A DNA stretch of 64,000 nt. Origin: Bacillota bacterium. GTDB taxonomy: Bacteria; Bacillota; Clostridia; Christensenellales; SZUA-584. Both the position numbers and the translations under genes were made by a program. Positions 54,727 through 62,057 of this stretch are shown piece after piece. A model generated the notes under the pieces. The model saw only the letters and a list, made by a program, of their open reading frames with translations. It had not been told where the DNA came from and ran no database searches. Numbering within the stretch: the stretch's first letter is position 1; every line of letters begins with the position of its first letter. The stretch lies in contig JAEZJG010000007.1 of assembly GCA_023415795.1 (NCBI GenBank), forward strand, positions 1 through 64,000, given 5' to 3'.

Positions 54727-56511
54727 TTATTTGAATCTATCCATCAATTTGAGTAGATTAGTACCTTCAATCTGTTCTACATTTGCACCATGTCGCTCGA
54801 AAAAAACATTATCATATAGCAGCGGATGATCAGTAGATTTAATAGAAAATACTAGTATGCTTCTATCAAAATAGTTAACAAGTCGCATGAACCTTAAAAT
54901 ATAGGATTTTGTATAATCTTCAATTGGTTCCAGACCGATAAGCTGTTTCACTTTATTGAAATAATCATCAGCGTTCCTATAATACTTCTGAATTTCCGAT
55001 TCGACTCCAGTAATATAAAAATCATTGAATACCACGCAATCTTTACCATATATTTTTGAAAACTGTTTGTAGTCCTGTTCTCCATCTGCTATTCCAACTA
55101 ATACATATCCTTTTGTATTTTTACCTGTATTGGCCATTGCTGTTAATGTTTTTACGATTTTTTTCAAACATTCCGAGTTAAATGTTGCTGAAGATTCTAG
55201 AGAATGGAGACCAATTTTAAAATCAAATAATTGTTGCTCAATCTTAGATTGCATTAGCAAATTTTCTAGTTTACTAACCCACATATCTATCGCCGGATCT
55301 TGCTGGCTTGTGTCAATGAAACATGATTCAATAATTCCACAAATTGACTTAACCAACTCATGACGATAAGCTGCATTCCACCTACTTTCTGAGATTTTGT
55401 TCAGCGACCTATTACCAAGCCCGTTTAACACTTGAACCAATTTTTCATAATTTGATATCTCCTTTCCACAAGTCAGCAACCTATGCATTGCAAGAAATAT
55501 TACTTGGAAAGATCTAGGTTTTCCTTCTCCACGTTGATTAAAAAGTAACTCGTTAAAGTTTTGTTGTGCAATACGTAGCACTTTTTCAATTTCATCAAAA
55601 ACCACCATAAAACTTTTTATAAGTTTTTCTTCTCCATGCTTTTCAATTTCCGTTAATATCTTTGTTACCAAATGATTATCGCCATCTTCTTCATAGCCAT
55701 AAATTACATTGAGATTTTTTGCAGATGGTGTAACATCCTTTCCCAATAATATATAAGTAAGTATATAAGCAATTAATTCTTCATCTCGTGAAATGCGCAT
55801 ATTACCAACAGAAATAATTTCTTGTTTAACCCAGAATACTTCATTTAAATTTATTCCATATGATAATTGAACATTAGACAAACTTATTTCCTTCATTTTT
55901 GACAGTTCCAAAACATCTTCAGGTGAAGAATCTCGGCGGATTTGGTTGGCTAATTTTCTAACTAAATCCGAAAATGCGCCAGTTGCTCCTGCTTGCCGTA
56001 AATCCTGATCGGACAATTGTCGACCTGTTGCGTTGATTCTTCGAAATATCTCTTCAATATGATTATCATCAAAACTGGTAATTGATATTGGCAGTTGATA
56101 ATTCGATAATTTTGTACATAATTCTCTTTTTAAGACTGGCGTTCTTATAGAGAGTTCCCCTTTATCAAGAAGCTCTTTAGTTTTCGCCATGGTTTCTAAA
56201 TCAAAAAAACCTTTTTCGCCATTAACAAAGATCGGAAATTCTCCTCGAATAAATGAAAATAAAGCATCTAAACGTTGCATACCATCAATTATCTCATAAT
56301 ACGTTTTCCCTTTTTTTTCTGCACGGGCTAATAAAAACAAAGGTACCGGATAATTTAAAGCTATGGATTCAATGAACTTTTCCTTTTCTTGTAATGTCCA
56401 GACAAGTTTTCTTTGATATTTTCGATTGACCATGAATAATCCATCACAAAACCAATTAAATACATGTTGAATATTTTCATTTCTAATATGTAGCTCATCT
56501 TGTATAGACAT
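54727..56511 (-). CDS. DUF262 (GmrS/ParB-like) protein with C-terminal Schlafen AlbA_2-like domain
   Basis: A 594-aa fusion. The DUF262 part (about 10-190) shows NRKYQRKLVW (29-38), IDGMQRLDAL (75-84, variant of DGQQR) and RRINATGRQLSDQDLRQAG (157-175), the nucleotide-hydrolysing motifs of GmrSD-type type IV restriction proteins. A helical middle (about 200-420) follows. Residues about 428-510, FDFKIGL through NTGKNTKGYVLVGIADG, resemble the AlbA_2 domain of Schlafen-like proteins. AGGAGAAATT lies before the start. The gene is much more AT-rich than its neighbours and stands alone, pointing to acquisition. A defence role is inferred, not shown. Confidence 0.8.
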   Translation of the reverse strand: MSIQDELHIRNENIQHVFNWFCDGLFMVNRKYQRKLVWTLQEKEKFIESIALNYPVPLFLLARAEKKGKTYYEIIDGMQRLDALFSFIRGEFPIFVNGEKGFFDLETMAKTKELLDKGELSIRTPVLKRELCTKLSNYQLPISITSFDDNHIEEIFRRINATGRQLSDQDLRQAGATGAFSDLVRKLANQIRRDSSPEDVLELSKMKEISLSNVQLSYGINLNEVFWVKQEIISVGNMRISRDEELIAYILTYILLGKDVTPSAKNLNVIYGYEEDGDNHLVTKILTEIEKHGEEKLIKSFMVVFDEIEKVLRIAQQNFNELLFNQRGEGKPRSFQVIFLAMHRLLTCGKEISNYEKLVQVLNGLGNRSLNKISESRWNAAYRHELVKSICGIIESCFIDTSQQDPAIDMWVSKLENLLMQSKIEQQLFDFKIGLHSLESSATFNSECLKKIVKTLTAMANTGKNTKGYVLVGIADGEQDYKQFSKIYGKDCVVFNDFYITGVESEIQKYYRNADDYFNKVKQLIGLEPIEDYTKSYILRFMRLVNYFDRSILVFSIKSTDHPLLYDNVFFERHGANVEQIEGTNLLKLMDRFK

Positions 56512-56657
56512 ATAATTTCTCCTATCATTCCTCTAATTTCTTTTTGCTTCTCTTGTAATACAATAAACATTTCCACTATTTATTGCACTGGTACGTACTC
56601 TACTTATTTCGACACATCCCTACATTTTCCTTCACTCCCAAAACTTTTTCCGCACAG

Positions 56658-56687
56658 CAAAAAAAGCAGCCTCCCAAGCGAGTGCTG
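56658..56687 (-). terminator. Terminator of the rqcP-ispDF unit
   Basis: GCAGC and GCTGC arms (56687-56683 and 56669-56665) with inner CTC/GAG pairing, followed on the minus strand by seven T. The AT-rich gap to the DUF262 gene holds nothing else visible. Confidence 0.75.
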
Positions 56688-56730
56688 CCTCTCCAAACCC
56701 AATATCAAACGTGCCGCTGTTGCCAAGGCC

Positions 56731-56850
56731 TCAGCCCTCCAGCAGCCCCTCGGCTTTCGTCAAGAATTTCTCCGGCGCGTCCCCAATGTCCATGCGCTCC
56801 GCCAAAACCATCAGCCGCCAGACGCATTCGCACGGCTTGTGCTCCCGCAT
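56731..56850 (-). CDS. Possible 39-aa small protein downstream of ispDF
   Basis: A short frame starting MREHKPCECVWRLMVL and ending EGLLEG, beginning 8 nt after the ispDF stop and ending before the terminator. It has GC-rich codon use like its neighbours and a CxC pair. No ribosome binding site is visible, so it would depend on translational coupling. It could equally be untranslated 3' sequence. Confidence 0.35.
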   Translation of the reverse strand: MREHKPCECVWRLMVLAERMDIGDAPEKFLTKAEGLLEG

Positions 56851-56858
56851 CAAAAATG

Positions 56859-57995
56859 TCAGCCGATAATGGCGGCAATGGCAGAGGCAGAAACGCCCTC
56901 GCCTGTGCCCTCAAACCCCATGCCCTCGGTGGTCGTGGCCTTCACAGCCACCGCGTCAGTTTGCACACCCAGCGCGTCGGCAATGCGTTCGCGCATCTGC
57001 TCAATGTAGGGTGCCAGCTTCGGCCGCTGCATGACAACGGTAGAATCCACATTGACGATGGAATACCCCGCCGCTTCGATGAGGTTGCGCACACGCGCCA
57101 GCAGCACCAAGCTGCTGATATCGCGAAATTCCTCGGTTCCCGGGAAATGCCGCCCGATATCGCCCAGCGCCGCCGCGCCCAGCAGCGCGTCCATAATCGC
57201 GTGCACCAGCACATCCGCGTCGCTGTGCCCGTCCAGACCGTGCGTGTGCGGCACCTCCACCCCGCCCAATATCAGCGGCCGTGTGGTCACCAGCCGGTGC
57301 GCGTCGTAGCCCATGCCCACGCGCATACGTTCCCCCGCAATATGCCGTCCCAGCATGATATCCTCCTGCGTTGTGATCTTAAGGTTGGGGCTCGTCGCCT
57401 CCACAAAGCTCACCGGATGCCCCATGCGCTCCGCCAGCACACATTCGTCCGTGCCCACAAAGCCCTCCGCTTTCGCTTTGGCATGCGCCGCCTTCAAAAG
57501 GCTCACAGAAAAAACCTGCGGCGTTTGTATATTGACAAGGCGGTCGCGGTCTATCGTGCCCGTAATCACGCCGCCCTCCGCCGTTTTGATCGTGTCCTTG
57601 GTGCGCACGCCCAGTGCCGCCGCTCCCGTTTCGCGCGCTTTATCCACACAGGCGCGTATGTCCGCGGGGGAGACGAAGCAGCGCGCGCCGTCATGCACCG
57701 CCACAATGCCGTCCTCCGATATCGCCGCCAGCGCGTTCGCCACCGAGAATTGACGTTCGCTGCCGCCCGCCACCAGTGTATAGGGCGTGCGCAGCGCTGC
57801 CTTTGCGGCGCCCGCAGCCTCGTCCGCAGCATCTTCGCGATAAACAAGTATGATGTGGTCGAAGCAGCCGCTTTCCTCAAACGCCGAGAGAGACCGTTCC
57901 AGCACCGTTTTGCCGCCGATGGTCAGCGCCATCTTGTCTCGACCCATGCGCCGTGCCTGCCCGGCGGCCAGCACGACACCCACGGTCTTACTCAT
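56859..57995 (-). CDS. ispDF: Bifunctional IspD/IspF (MEP pathway)
   Basis: A 378-aa fusion of two isoprenoid enzymes. IspD (about 1-220) makes CDP-methylerythritol: VGVVLAAGQARRMGRDKM at the start and AVHDGARCFVS near residue 100. IspF (about 222-378) cyclises the later intermediate: RVGMGYDAHRL supplies zinc ligands, and GHSDADVLVHAIMDALLGAAALGDIG follows. The fusion skips the IspE step, as seen in other bacteria. The start overlaps rqcP by 8 nt. Confidence 0.94.
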   Translation of the reverse strand: MSKTVGVVLAAGQARRMGRDKMALTIGGKTVLERSLSAFEESGCFDHIILVYREDAADEAAGAAKAALRTPYTLVAGGSERQFSVANALAAISEDGIVAVHDGARCFVSPADIRACVDKARETGAAALGVRTKDTIKTAEGGVITGTIDRDRLVNIQTPQVFSVSLLKAAHAKAKAEGFVGTDECVLAERMGHPVSFVEATSPNLKITTQEDIMLGRHIAGERMRVGMGYDAHRLVTTRPLILGGVEVPHTHGLDGHSDADVLVHAIMDALLGAAALGDIGRHFPGTEEFRDISSLVLLARVRNLIEAAGYSIVNVDSTVVMQRPKLAPYIEQMRERIADALGVQTDAVAVKATTTEGMGFEGTGEGVSASAIAAIIG

Positions 57996-58245
57996 TCGCG
58001 GTGTCCTCCAAAATCTCGTACATGGCAGCGGCAGCTTCCTTGCGCACCGTTTCTGCCGTTTTCAGCACCTTAAACCGCAGTGTGCCGGAGCCAAAGCGCA
58101 CCTCCACCAAGTCGCCCACTTTGAGGTCCTTGCCCGGCTTAGCCACCTGTCCGTTCACGGATACGCGCTGCTTATCGCAGGCCTCCGCCGCTACTGTGCG
58201 CCGTTTAATGACGCGCGATACCTTCAAGAATTTATCCAGTCTCAT
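57988..58245 (-). CDS. rqcP: RqcP-like S4-domain RNA-binding protein
   Basis: An 85-aa protein consisting of an S4 domain: MRLDKFLKVSRVIKRRTVA, then CDKQRVSVNGQVAKPGKDLKVGD. This agrees with RqcP (YabO), which with RqcH adds Ala tails to stalled peptides on the 50S subunit. GAGGTGAAC lies before the start. It is co-transcribed with ispDF, probably by chance of operon layout. Confidence 0.87.
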   Translation of the reverse strand: MRLDKFLKVSRVIKRRTVAAEACDKQRVSVNGQVAKPGKDLKVGDLVEVRFGSGTLRFKVLKTAETVRKEAAAAMYEILEDTANE

Positions 58246-58449
58246 ATGTTCACCTCATTGCTCATTATATCAGAATTTGTGTGAAAGAGAAGCCGCCCGC
58301 GCCGCAGCATGAAAAAAGCGCCCGACGTAATTGTCACGCGCTTTTTTCTATATATAAATTGCTGGTTGCCCTGTTCACATCTTTGATTATAGAGAATCAT
58401 ATTGAACAAAGTGTTAACGGGGCATTTATTTTTTGTAAAAAGGCGATGC

Positions 58450-58908
58450 TTACAGCTCTTTCGCCATGATGAGCCTGTCTTCGCCGGGGCCGTATTCGTC
58501 CTTAGAGCTGTCTTTCACGGTAAAGCCCAGCTTCTCGCGGTATACAGACAGCGCGCTGAAGTTGGCGGGGTCCACCGTCAGCAGCACGCGCGTGATGCCG
58601 TAGCGCTTCAGGTTCGAGAACGCGTAGTTCAGCAGCGCCGTGCCCACGTTCTGACCGCGAAACACCGGCAGCACCGCCACGCTCATAAGATACGCCACCG
58701 ATATATCCGCCATGTCGCGCATAAAGTAAGCACACGCCACCGCAACACCGTCGTCGTCGGCCGCGATATAAACCTTGCCGTATCGCACCATCGGCACAAC
58801 AACATATTCGTTGAGCGCGCCGTCGCCAAACGCTTCCTGTTCAATGTCCAGTATGCTGGAGATAATCTCCGCGTTCGGCTTATCCACCGCTTTAAATGTG
58901 ATCGTCAT
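58450..58908 (-). CDS. GNAT-family N-acetyltransferase
   Basis: A 152-aa acetyl-CoA-dependent acyltransferase. The acetyl-CoA loop is VLPVFRGQNVGTALLNYA near residue 85, followed by RVLLTVDPANFSALSVYREKLGFT, the usual C-terminal signature. AGGAGGTA precedes the start. The acceptor is unknown. A 460-nt repeat block lies upstream. Confidence 0.88.
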   Translation of the reverse strand: MTITFKAVDKPNAEIISSILDIEQEAFGDGALNEYVVVPMVRYGKVYIAADDDGVAVACAYFMRDMADISVAYLMSVAVLPVFRGQNVGTALLNYAFSNLKRYGITRVLLTVDPANFSALSVYREKLGFTVKDSSKDEYGPGEDRLIMAKEL

Positions 58909-58937
58909 AGATATAGATACCTCCTAGTAAGAGCTTG

Positions 58938-59401
58938 ACTTAAGGGCGCATCCCTTAAGTATCCCGCCAAAGGGGCAGGCCCCTTTGGAATACCATCAGG
59001 AAAATACCATTCGGCATTTTCCGTATAAACATTCGGTTAGAGTTTAGAAAATGCGCAGCATTTTCACTTTTGCTTCTTTTCTAAGAAAAGAAGTGGGGTC
59101 TGAGGCAAAGCCCCAAGGTCTTAATCCCTAGCAGTTCGGTACTTTAAGGCGTTGCCCTTAAGTATCCCCTTCAGTACAAGAAATGCGCAGCATTTCTGCG
59201 TCTTTTGCTTCTTTTCTTCAAGAAAAGAAGTGGGGTCTGGGGCAAAGCCCCAAGGTCTTAATCCCTTCGCCGTTCGGTACTTTAAGGCGCGGCCCTTAAG
59301 TATCCCTTCAGTACAAGAAATGCGCAGCATTTCTGCGTCTTTTGCTTCTTTTCTTCAAGAAAAGAAGTGGGGTCTGGGGCAAAGCCCCAAGGCCGTAATC
59401 C
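58938..59401 (-). repeat. Large mosaic repeat block with 138-bp tandem units
   Basis: The block holds D-type palindromes (CTTAAGGGCGCATCCCTTAAG, CCAAAGGGGCAGGCCCCTTTGG), C-type (GAAAATGC..GCATTTTC), B-type (GCTTCTTTTCTAAGAAAAGAAG) and A-type (GGGGCAAAGCCCC). The order D-C-B-A then repeats: nearly identical units start at 59134 and 59272 (GTTCGGTAC), a period of 138 bp. It fills the whole gap between radC and the GNAT gene; no gene is present. Confidence 0.88.
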
Positions 59402-59402
59402 T

Positions 59403-60158
59403 TTAACTATCCAACACTTCGGCTAGAACCGCGCTGAGCTGGCGCGCGCAGGCATACTCCGCCGCGCAGGCCTCGTGCTGCGGTACAGCCCGCCCGATCA
59501 TCGAATCAGCCTGAAAGCTGAAGCTCTCGTTATCACACACGATAATGTGATCCACCAGCTCAATGCCCAGCACCGACAGCGCGCGCAGAATGTCCTGCGT
59601 GGCACGGATATCCGCCGGCGAGGGCTTCACACTGCCGCCCGGATGGTTGTGCGCCAGCACGCCCTTAACCGCGTTGTGCCGCAGCGCCGCCGCCGCCACA
59701 CGGCTCACATACACCGGCGACTCAGACACACTGCCCTCCGACAAACGCTCACAGTGTATCACGCGGTTCTGCGTATTCAGCCAGATCACGTATATCTGCT
59801 CCACCGGCTTGCCAAACAGCAGCGTCCGCGCATAGGCGCACGCATCCTTGACAGACCGGATCAACGGCTTTGGCCCCAGCTTGCTGCGCTCATAGGCGCG
59901 AAAGGCCTCCGGCAGCATCGCGAGAAACGCCGCGGCGCGCGGCCCCATGCCGCTCACCTGCGCCAGCTGCCCGGCATCCGCCTCCAGCACACCCGCAAGG
60001 CTGCCAAACTGCTCAATCAGCCGGTGCGCAATAGGGTTGGTATCCACACGCGGCAACGCATAAAACAACAGGAATTCAAGCAGCTCGTGTTCTTCAAACC
60101 CCTCGAAGCCCTGTTGTGCAAATCGCTTTGTCAGCCGTTCCCGATGCCCCTCGTGCAT
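59403..60158 (-). CDS. radC: RadC-family JAMM/MPN protein
   Basis: A 251-aa protein with an N-terminal helix-hairpin-helix region (QVSGMGPRAAAF) and a C-terminal JAB1/MPN metalloprotease-like domain with HNHPGGSVKPSPAD, the full metal motif, preceded by a Glu in the same fold. The name comes from an old, doubtful link to DNA repair; true function is uncertain. It follows the zinc-ribbon gene by 10 nt. Confidence 0.93.
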   Translation of the reverse strand: MHEGHRERLTKRFAQQGFEGFEEHELLEFLLFYALPRVDTNPIAHRLIEQFGSLAGVLEADAGQLAQVSGMGPRAAAFLAMLPEAFRAYERSKLGPKPLIRSVKDACAYARTLLFGKPVEQIYVIWLNTQNRVIHCERLSEGSVSESPVYVSRVAAAALRHNAVKGVLAHNHPGGSVKPSPADIRATQDILRALSVLGIELVDHIIVCDNESFSFQADSMIGRAVPQHEACAAEYACARQLSAVLAEVLDS

Positions 60159-60168
60159 TGCGGCTCCT

Positions 60169-60375
60169 TTAAGAGCAGCCCTTGCAGGTGCTGCAGCTGC
60201 CGCCGCTGCAACCGCCGCCGCCCTTCACCGTGCCGCCGCCAAAGTAGCACTTGCCCTGATAATGGCGCGACACATTGTGCGACCCGCAAGCGGGGCAGGG
60301 CGGCTTCTTATCGGCAGAGGTCAGCTCTTCAAATATATTCTTGCAGTCTTCACAAATAAACTTCAGCAATGCCAT
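60169..60375 (-). CDS. FmdB-like zinc-ribbon protein
   Basis: A 68-aa protein. FICEDCKNIFEEL and CPACGSHNV supply the two CxxC knuckles of an FmdB-type zinc ribbon. A Gly/Cys-rich tail (GGGGCSGGSCSTCKGCS) with five further Cys may bind metal. The start at 60375 has AAGGGAG 11 nt upstream; a longer frame in the corA end is rejected. It lies between corA and radC in one transcript. Confidence 0.82.
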   Translation of the reverse strand: MALLKFICEDCKNIFEELTSADKKPPCPACGSHNVSRHYQGKCYFGGGTVKGGGGCSGGSCSTCKGCS

Positions 60376-60391
60376 GGTTAATTTGGCTCCC

Positions 60392-61324
60392 TTACAGCAT
60401 CTTTTTACGCCACAGCATAAACGCCACAACCATTGTCGAGATCAAAGCAATCCCCGTGACAATACCAAACCCGCCGGACATGTCCCTGAACGGCACATCA
60501 ACGTTCATTCCCCACAGGCTGGAAACCATGGTGGGAACCGCCATAATGATGGTTATAGACGTCAGCAGCTTCATCACAATGTTCAGGTTATTGGAAATAA
60601 CTGAAGCAAACGCATCCATTGTACCGGACAAAATATCCCGGTAGATCGTAGCCATTTCAATGGCCTGCTTGTTTTCGACGATGACATCCTCCAGCAGATC
60701 TTCATCATCCGGATAACGCTTGATCAGGTTCGTCTTCATCATTTTCTCCAGCACCACTTCGTTAGACTTCAGCGATGTCGAAAAATACACCAGAGACTTC
60801 TCCAGCTTAAGCATCTGTATCAACTCACGGTTTTTGAGCGACTTATGCAGCGCCGATTCCACCTGCGTGCTGGCTTTATCTATCTGCCGCAGATATTGAA
60901 GAAACTTGGTGCTGGTGCGGTAAAGCAGCTGAAAAACAAAACGTGTTTTTTTACAGGTGTCAAAGCCGCGTACCCGGCTTTCCATAAAGTCGTCTATGAT
61001 CGTTGTTTCATCCAAGCAAACAGTGACAACCATTTTCTCCATGACGATAATGCCAAGCGGTATGGTGTTGTACACAAACGACGTACCCTCCGGTTCAACC
61101 ACGGGTATGTCAACCAAAATCAATGTCTGCTCGTCCTCGCGCTCAATACGCGCGGTTTCCTCTTCGTCCAGCGCGGCCTGCAAAAAATCAGGCAGCACAC
61201 CGCACTGTTCGCTCACCTTCTCAAGCTCGCTGCGCGTAGGAGCCGTTAAATGCACCCACGCACCGTCGCAGGCTGCACCGTTTTCTTTGAGTAGCCCATC
61301 TGTTGTTTTAAAAATCTGTATCAT
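60392..61324 (-). CDS. corA: CorA-family magnesium transporter
   Basis: A 310-aa pentameric divalent cation channel. A large cytoplasmic domain with long helices ends in two membrane segments. The signature GMN is in SSLWGMNVDVPF, with the family's loop acid. The last segment ends in a basic tail (LWRKKML). I place the start at 61324: AAAGGCGG then lies 9 nt upstream, whereas an upstream TTG is too close to it. The 5' leader holds a small upstream ORF and alternative hairpins, suggesting regulation. Confidence 0.94.
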   Translation of the reverse strand: MIQIFKTTDGLLKENGAACDGAWVHLTAPTRSELEKVSEQCGVLPDFLQAALDEEETARIEREDEQTLILVDIPVVEPEGTSFVYNTIPLGIIVMEKMVVTVCLDETTIIDDFMESRVRGFDTCKKTRFVFQLLYRTSTKFLQYLRQIDKASTQVESALHKSLKNRELIQMLKLEKSLVYFSTSLKSNEVVLEKMMKTNLIKRYPDDEDLLEDVIVENKQAIEMATIYRDILSGTMDAFASVISNNLNIVMKLLTSITIIMAVPTMVSSLWGMNVDVPFRDMSGGFGIVTGIALISTMVVAFMLWRKKML

Positions 61325-61333
61325 TGGCAAGCA

Positions 61334-61393
61334 CCGCCTTTCTTTTGGCGGAGCGCGCTCGTGTTATGCCTGCCCTGTGGTAAGCGCGCCGCC
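61334..61393 (-). promoter_or_regulatory. Putative switching hairpins in the corA leader
   Basis: Segment 1 GGCGGCGCGCT (61393-61383), segment 2 AGCGCGCTCCGCC (61359-61347) and segment 3 AAAGGCGG (61341-61334, the ribosome binding site). CCGCC of segment 2 can pair with GGCGG of segment 1 (site open) or of segment 3 around an 8-nt loop (site hidden). The two pairings exclude each other. Confidence 0.6.
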
Positions 61394-61412
61394 GTTTATA
61401 TATGTGCATAAC

Positions 61413-61433
61413 TTAGGGTCTGCGTCCACGCAT
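61413..61433 (-). CDS. Six-codon upstream ORF in the corA leader
   Basis: ATG and five codons encode MRGRRP, then TAA. A near-perfect ribosome binding site (GGAGG, 5 nt before ATG) strongly suggests real translation. It ends 20 nt before the first switching segment. In composition it is Arg/Pro-rich, as regulatory leader peptides often are. Confidence 0.6.
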   Translation of the reverse strand: MRGRRP

Positions 61434-61504
61434 TACCACCTCCGAAAATAATATTTGTCACCTTTCGCTTAAGCTGACAAATGCCGCCACAAAAGGCCAC
61501 TGTT

Positions 61505-61532
61505 ATTATATCACGTGCGTTAAATAAATCAA
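61505..61532 (-). promoter_or_regulatory. Predicted corA promoter
   Basis: On the minus strand TTGATT (61532-61527) and TATAAT (61510-61505) are 16 nt apart. It gives a leader of about 175 nt, holding a stem (61454-61460 with 61475-61481), the upstream ORF and the switching hairpins. Confidence 0.6.
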
Positions 61533-61624
61533 CCATCGGCACGTAAAGCATATCTGGGCCAATTTACGGCATATATTGACCAAAGGCTCTCATTTTTGAG
61601 CAATGGCGCGTTTTTGATGCGTGT

Positions 61625-61653
61625 TTGACAGACAATGGCGTGCGCTTTATAAT
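61625..61653 (+). promoter_or_regulatory. Consensus sigma-A promoter of the raiA-like RNA
   Basis: TTGACA (61625-61630) and TATAAT (61648-61653) are both perfect and 17 nt apart, predicting very strong transcription starting near 61660. Confidence 0.9.
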
Positions 61654-61659
61654 TTTGAA

Positions 61660-61880
61660 TTGAGGCAGCGGGTCTGTGGTTGAAAGTTGATGCCAGTCGC
61701 GGGCGAAGCAATCCACGTAAGCCGGTTAAAATCGATCGGTGAGCATGGCGCGGTTTAGTGGTTAGTCCGGCCGGGGCAAAAGTCCCCGAGAGGCAGAGTC
61801 GTGGGGAGGCTAAACGCCTTATGAGCAAAATGCCCAGCCGGCGGATGTGGGGGCAAAGACCAGGTCAGCCGCTGCCTTAA
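61660..61880 (+). ncRNA. Structured non-coding RNA, raiA-motif-like
   Basis: The RNA of about 221 nt is closed by a 12-bp stem (61660-61671 with 61869-61880). Internal hairpins are evident, such as GGGGCAAAAGTCCCC and GGCTAAACGCC. Conserved-looking purine-rich joints include GGCAGAGTCGTGGGGAGG and GGATGTGGGGGCAAAGACC. It has its own consensus promoter and a terminator, and no open frame of note. Size, closed stem and joints agree with what I remember of the raiA motif, abundant in Clostridia and linked to sporulation and aggregation. I am sure it is a non-coding RNA gene; the family name is less certain. Confidence 0.7.
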
Positions 61881-61883
61881 CCA

Positions 61884-61918
61884 AACACCTCGTTCAAAGG
61901 GTGTGCTCAAATTTTCTT
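61884..61918 (+). terminator. Terminator of the raiA-like RNA
   Basis: ACACCT pairs with GGGTGT around an 8-nt loop, then GCTCAAATTTTCTTT. The stem is short and the T run broken, so it is a moderate candidate. Confidence 0.5.
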
Positions 61919-62057
61919 TCCTCATAATCCCTGCAGCTTCATTATAACACAACGATACTGATAAATGCAGTCTTATAATACTCTTTGATTGTCAGTATAC
62001 TAACGAGAGTATCATACAATTTAAGCGCGTATGAATTCTTCAATGGAGGTAGTCTGC

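Noticed and set aside
58938..59401. Possible CRISPR array
   Set aside because: The 138-bp period is far too long, units are nearly identical over their whole length and there are no unique spacers.
61334..61532. M-box magnesium riboswitch before corA
   Set aside because: The leader is too short for an M-box and lacks its conserved loops; a mini-ORF and local hairpins are seen instead.
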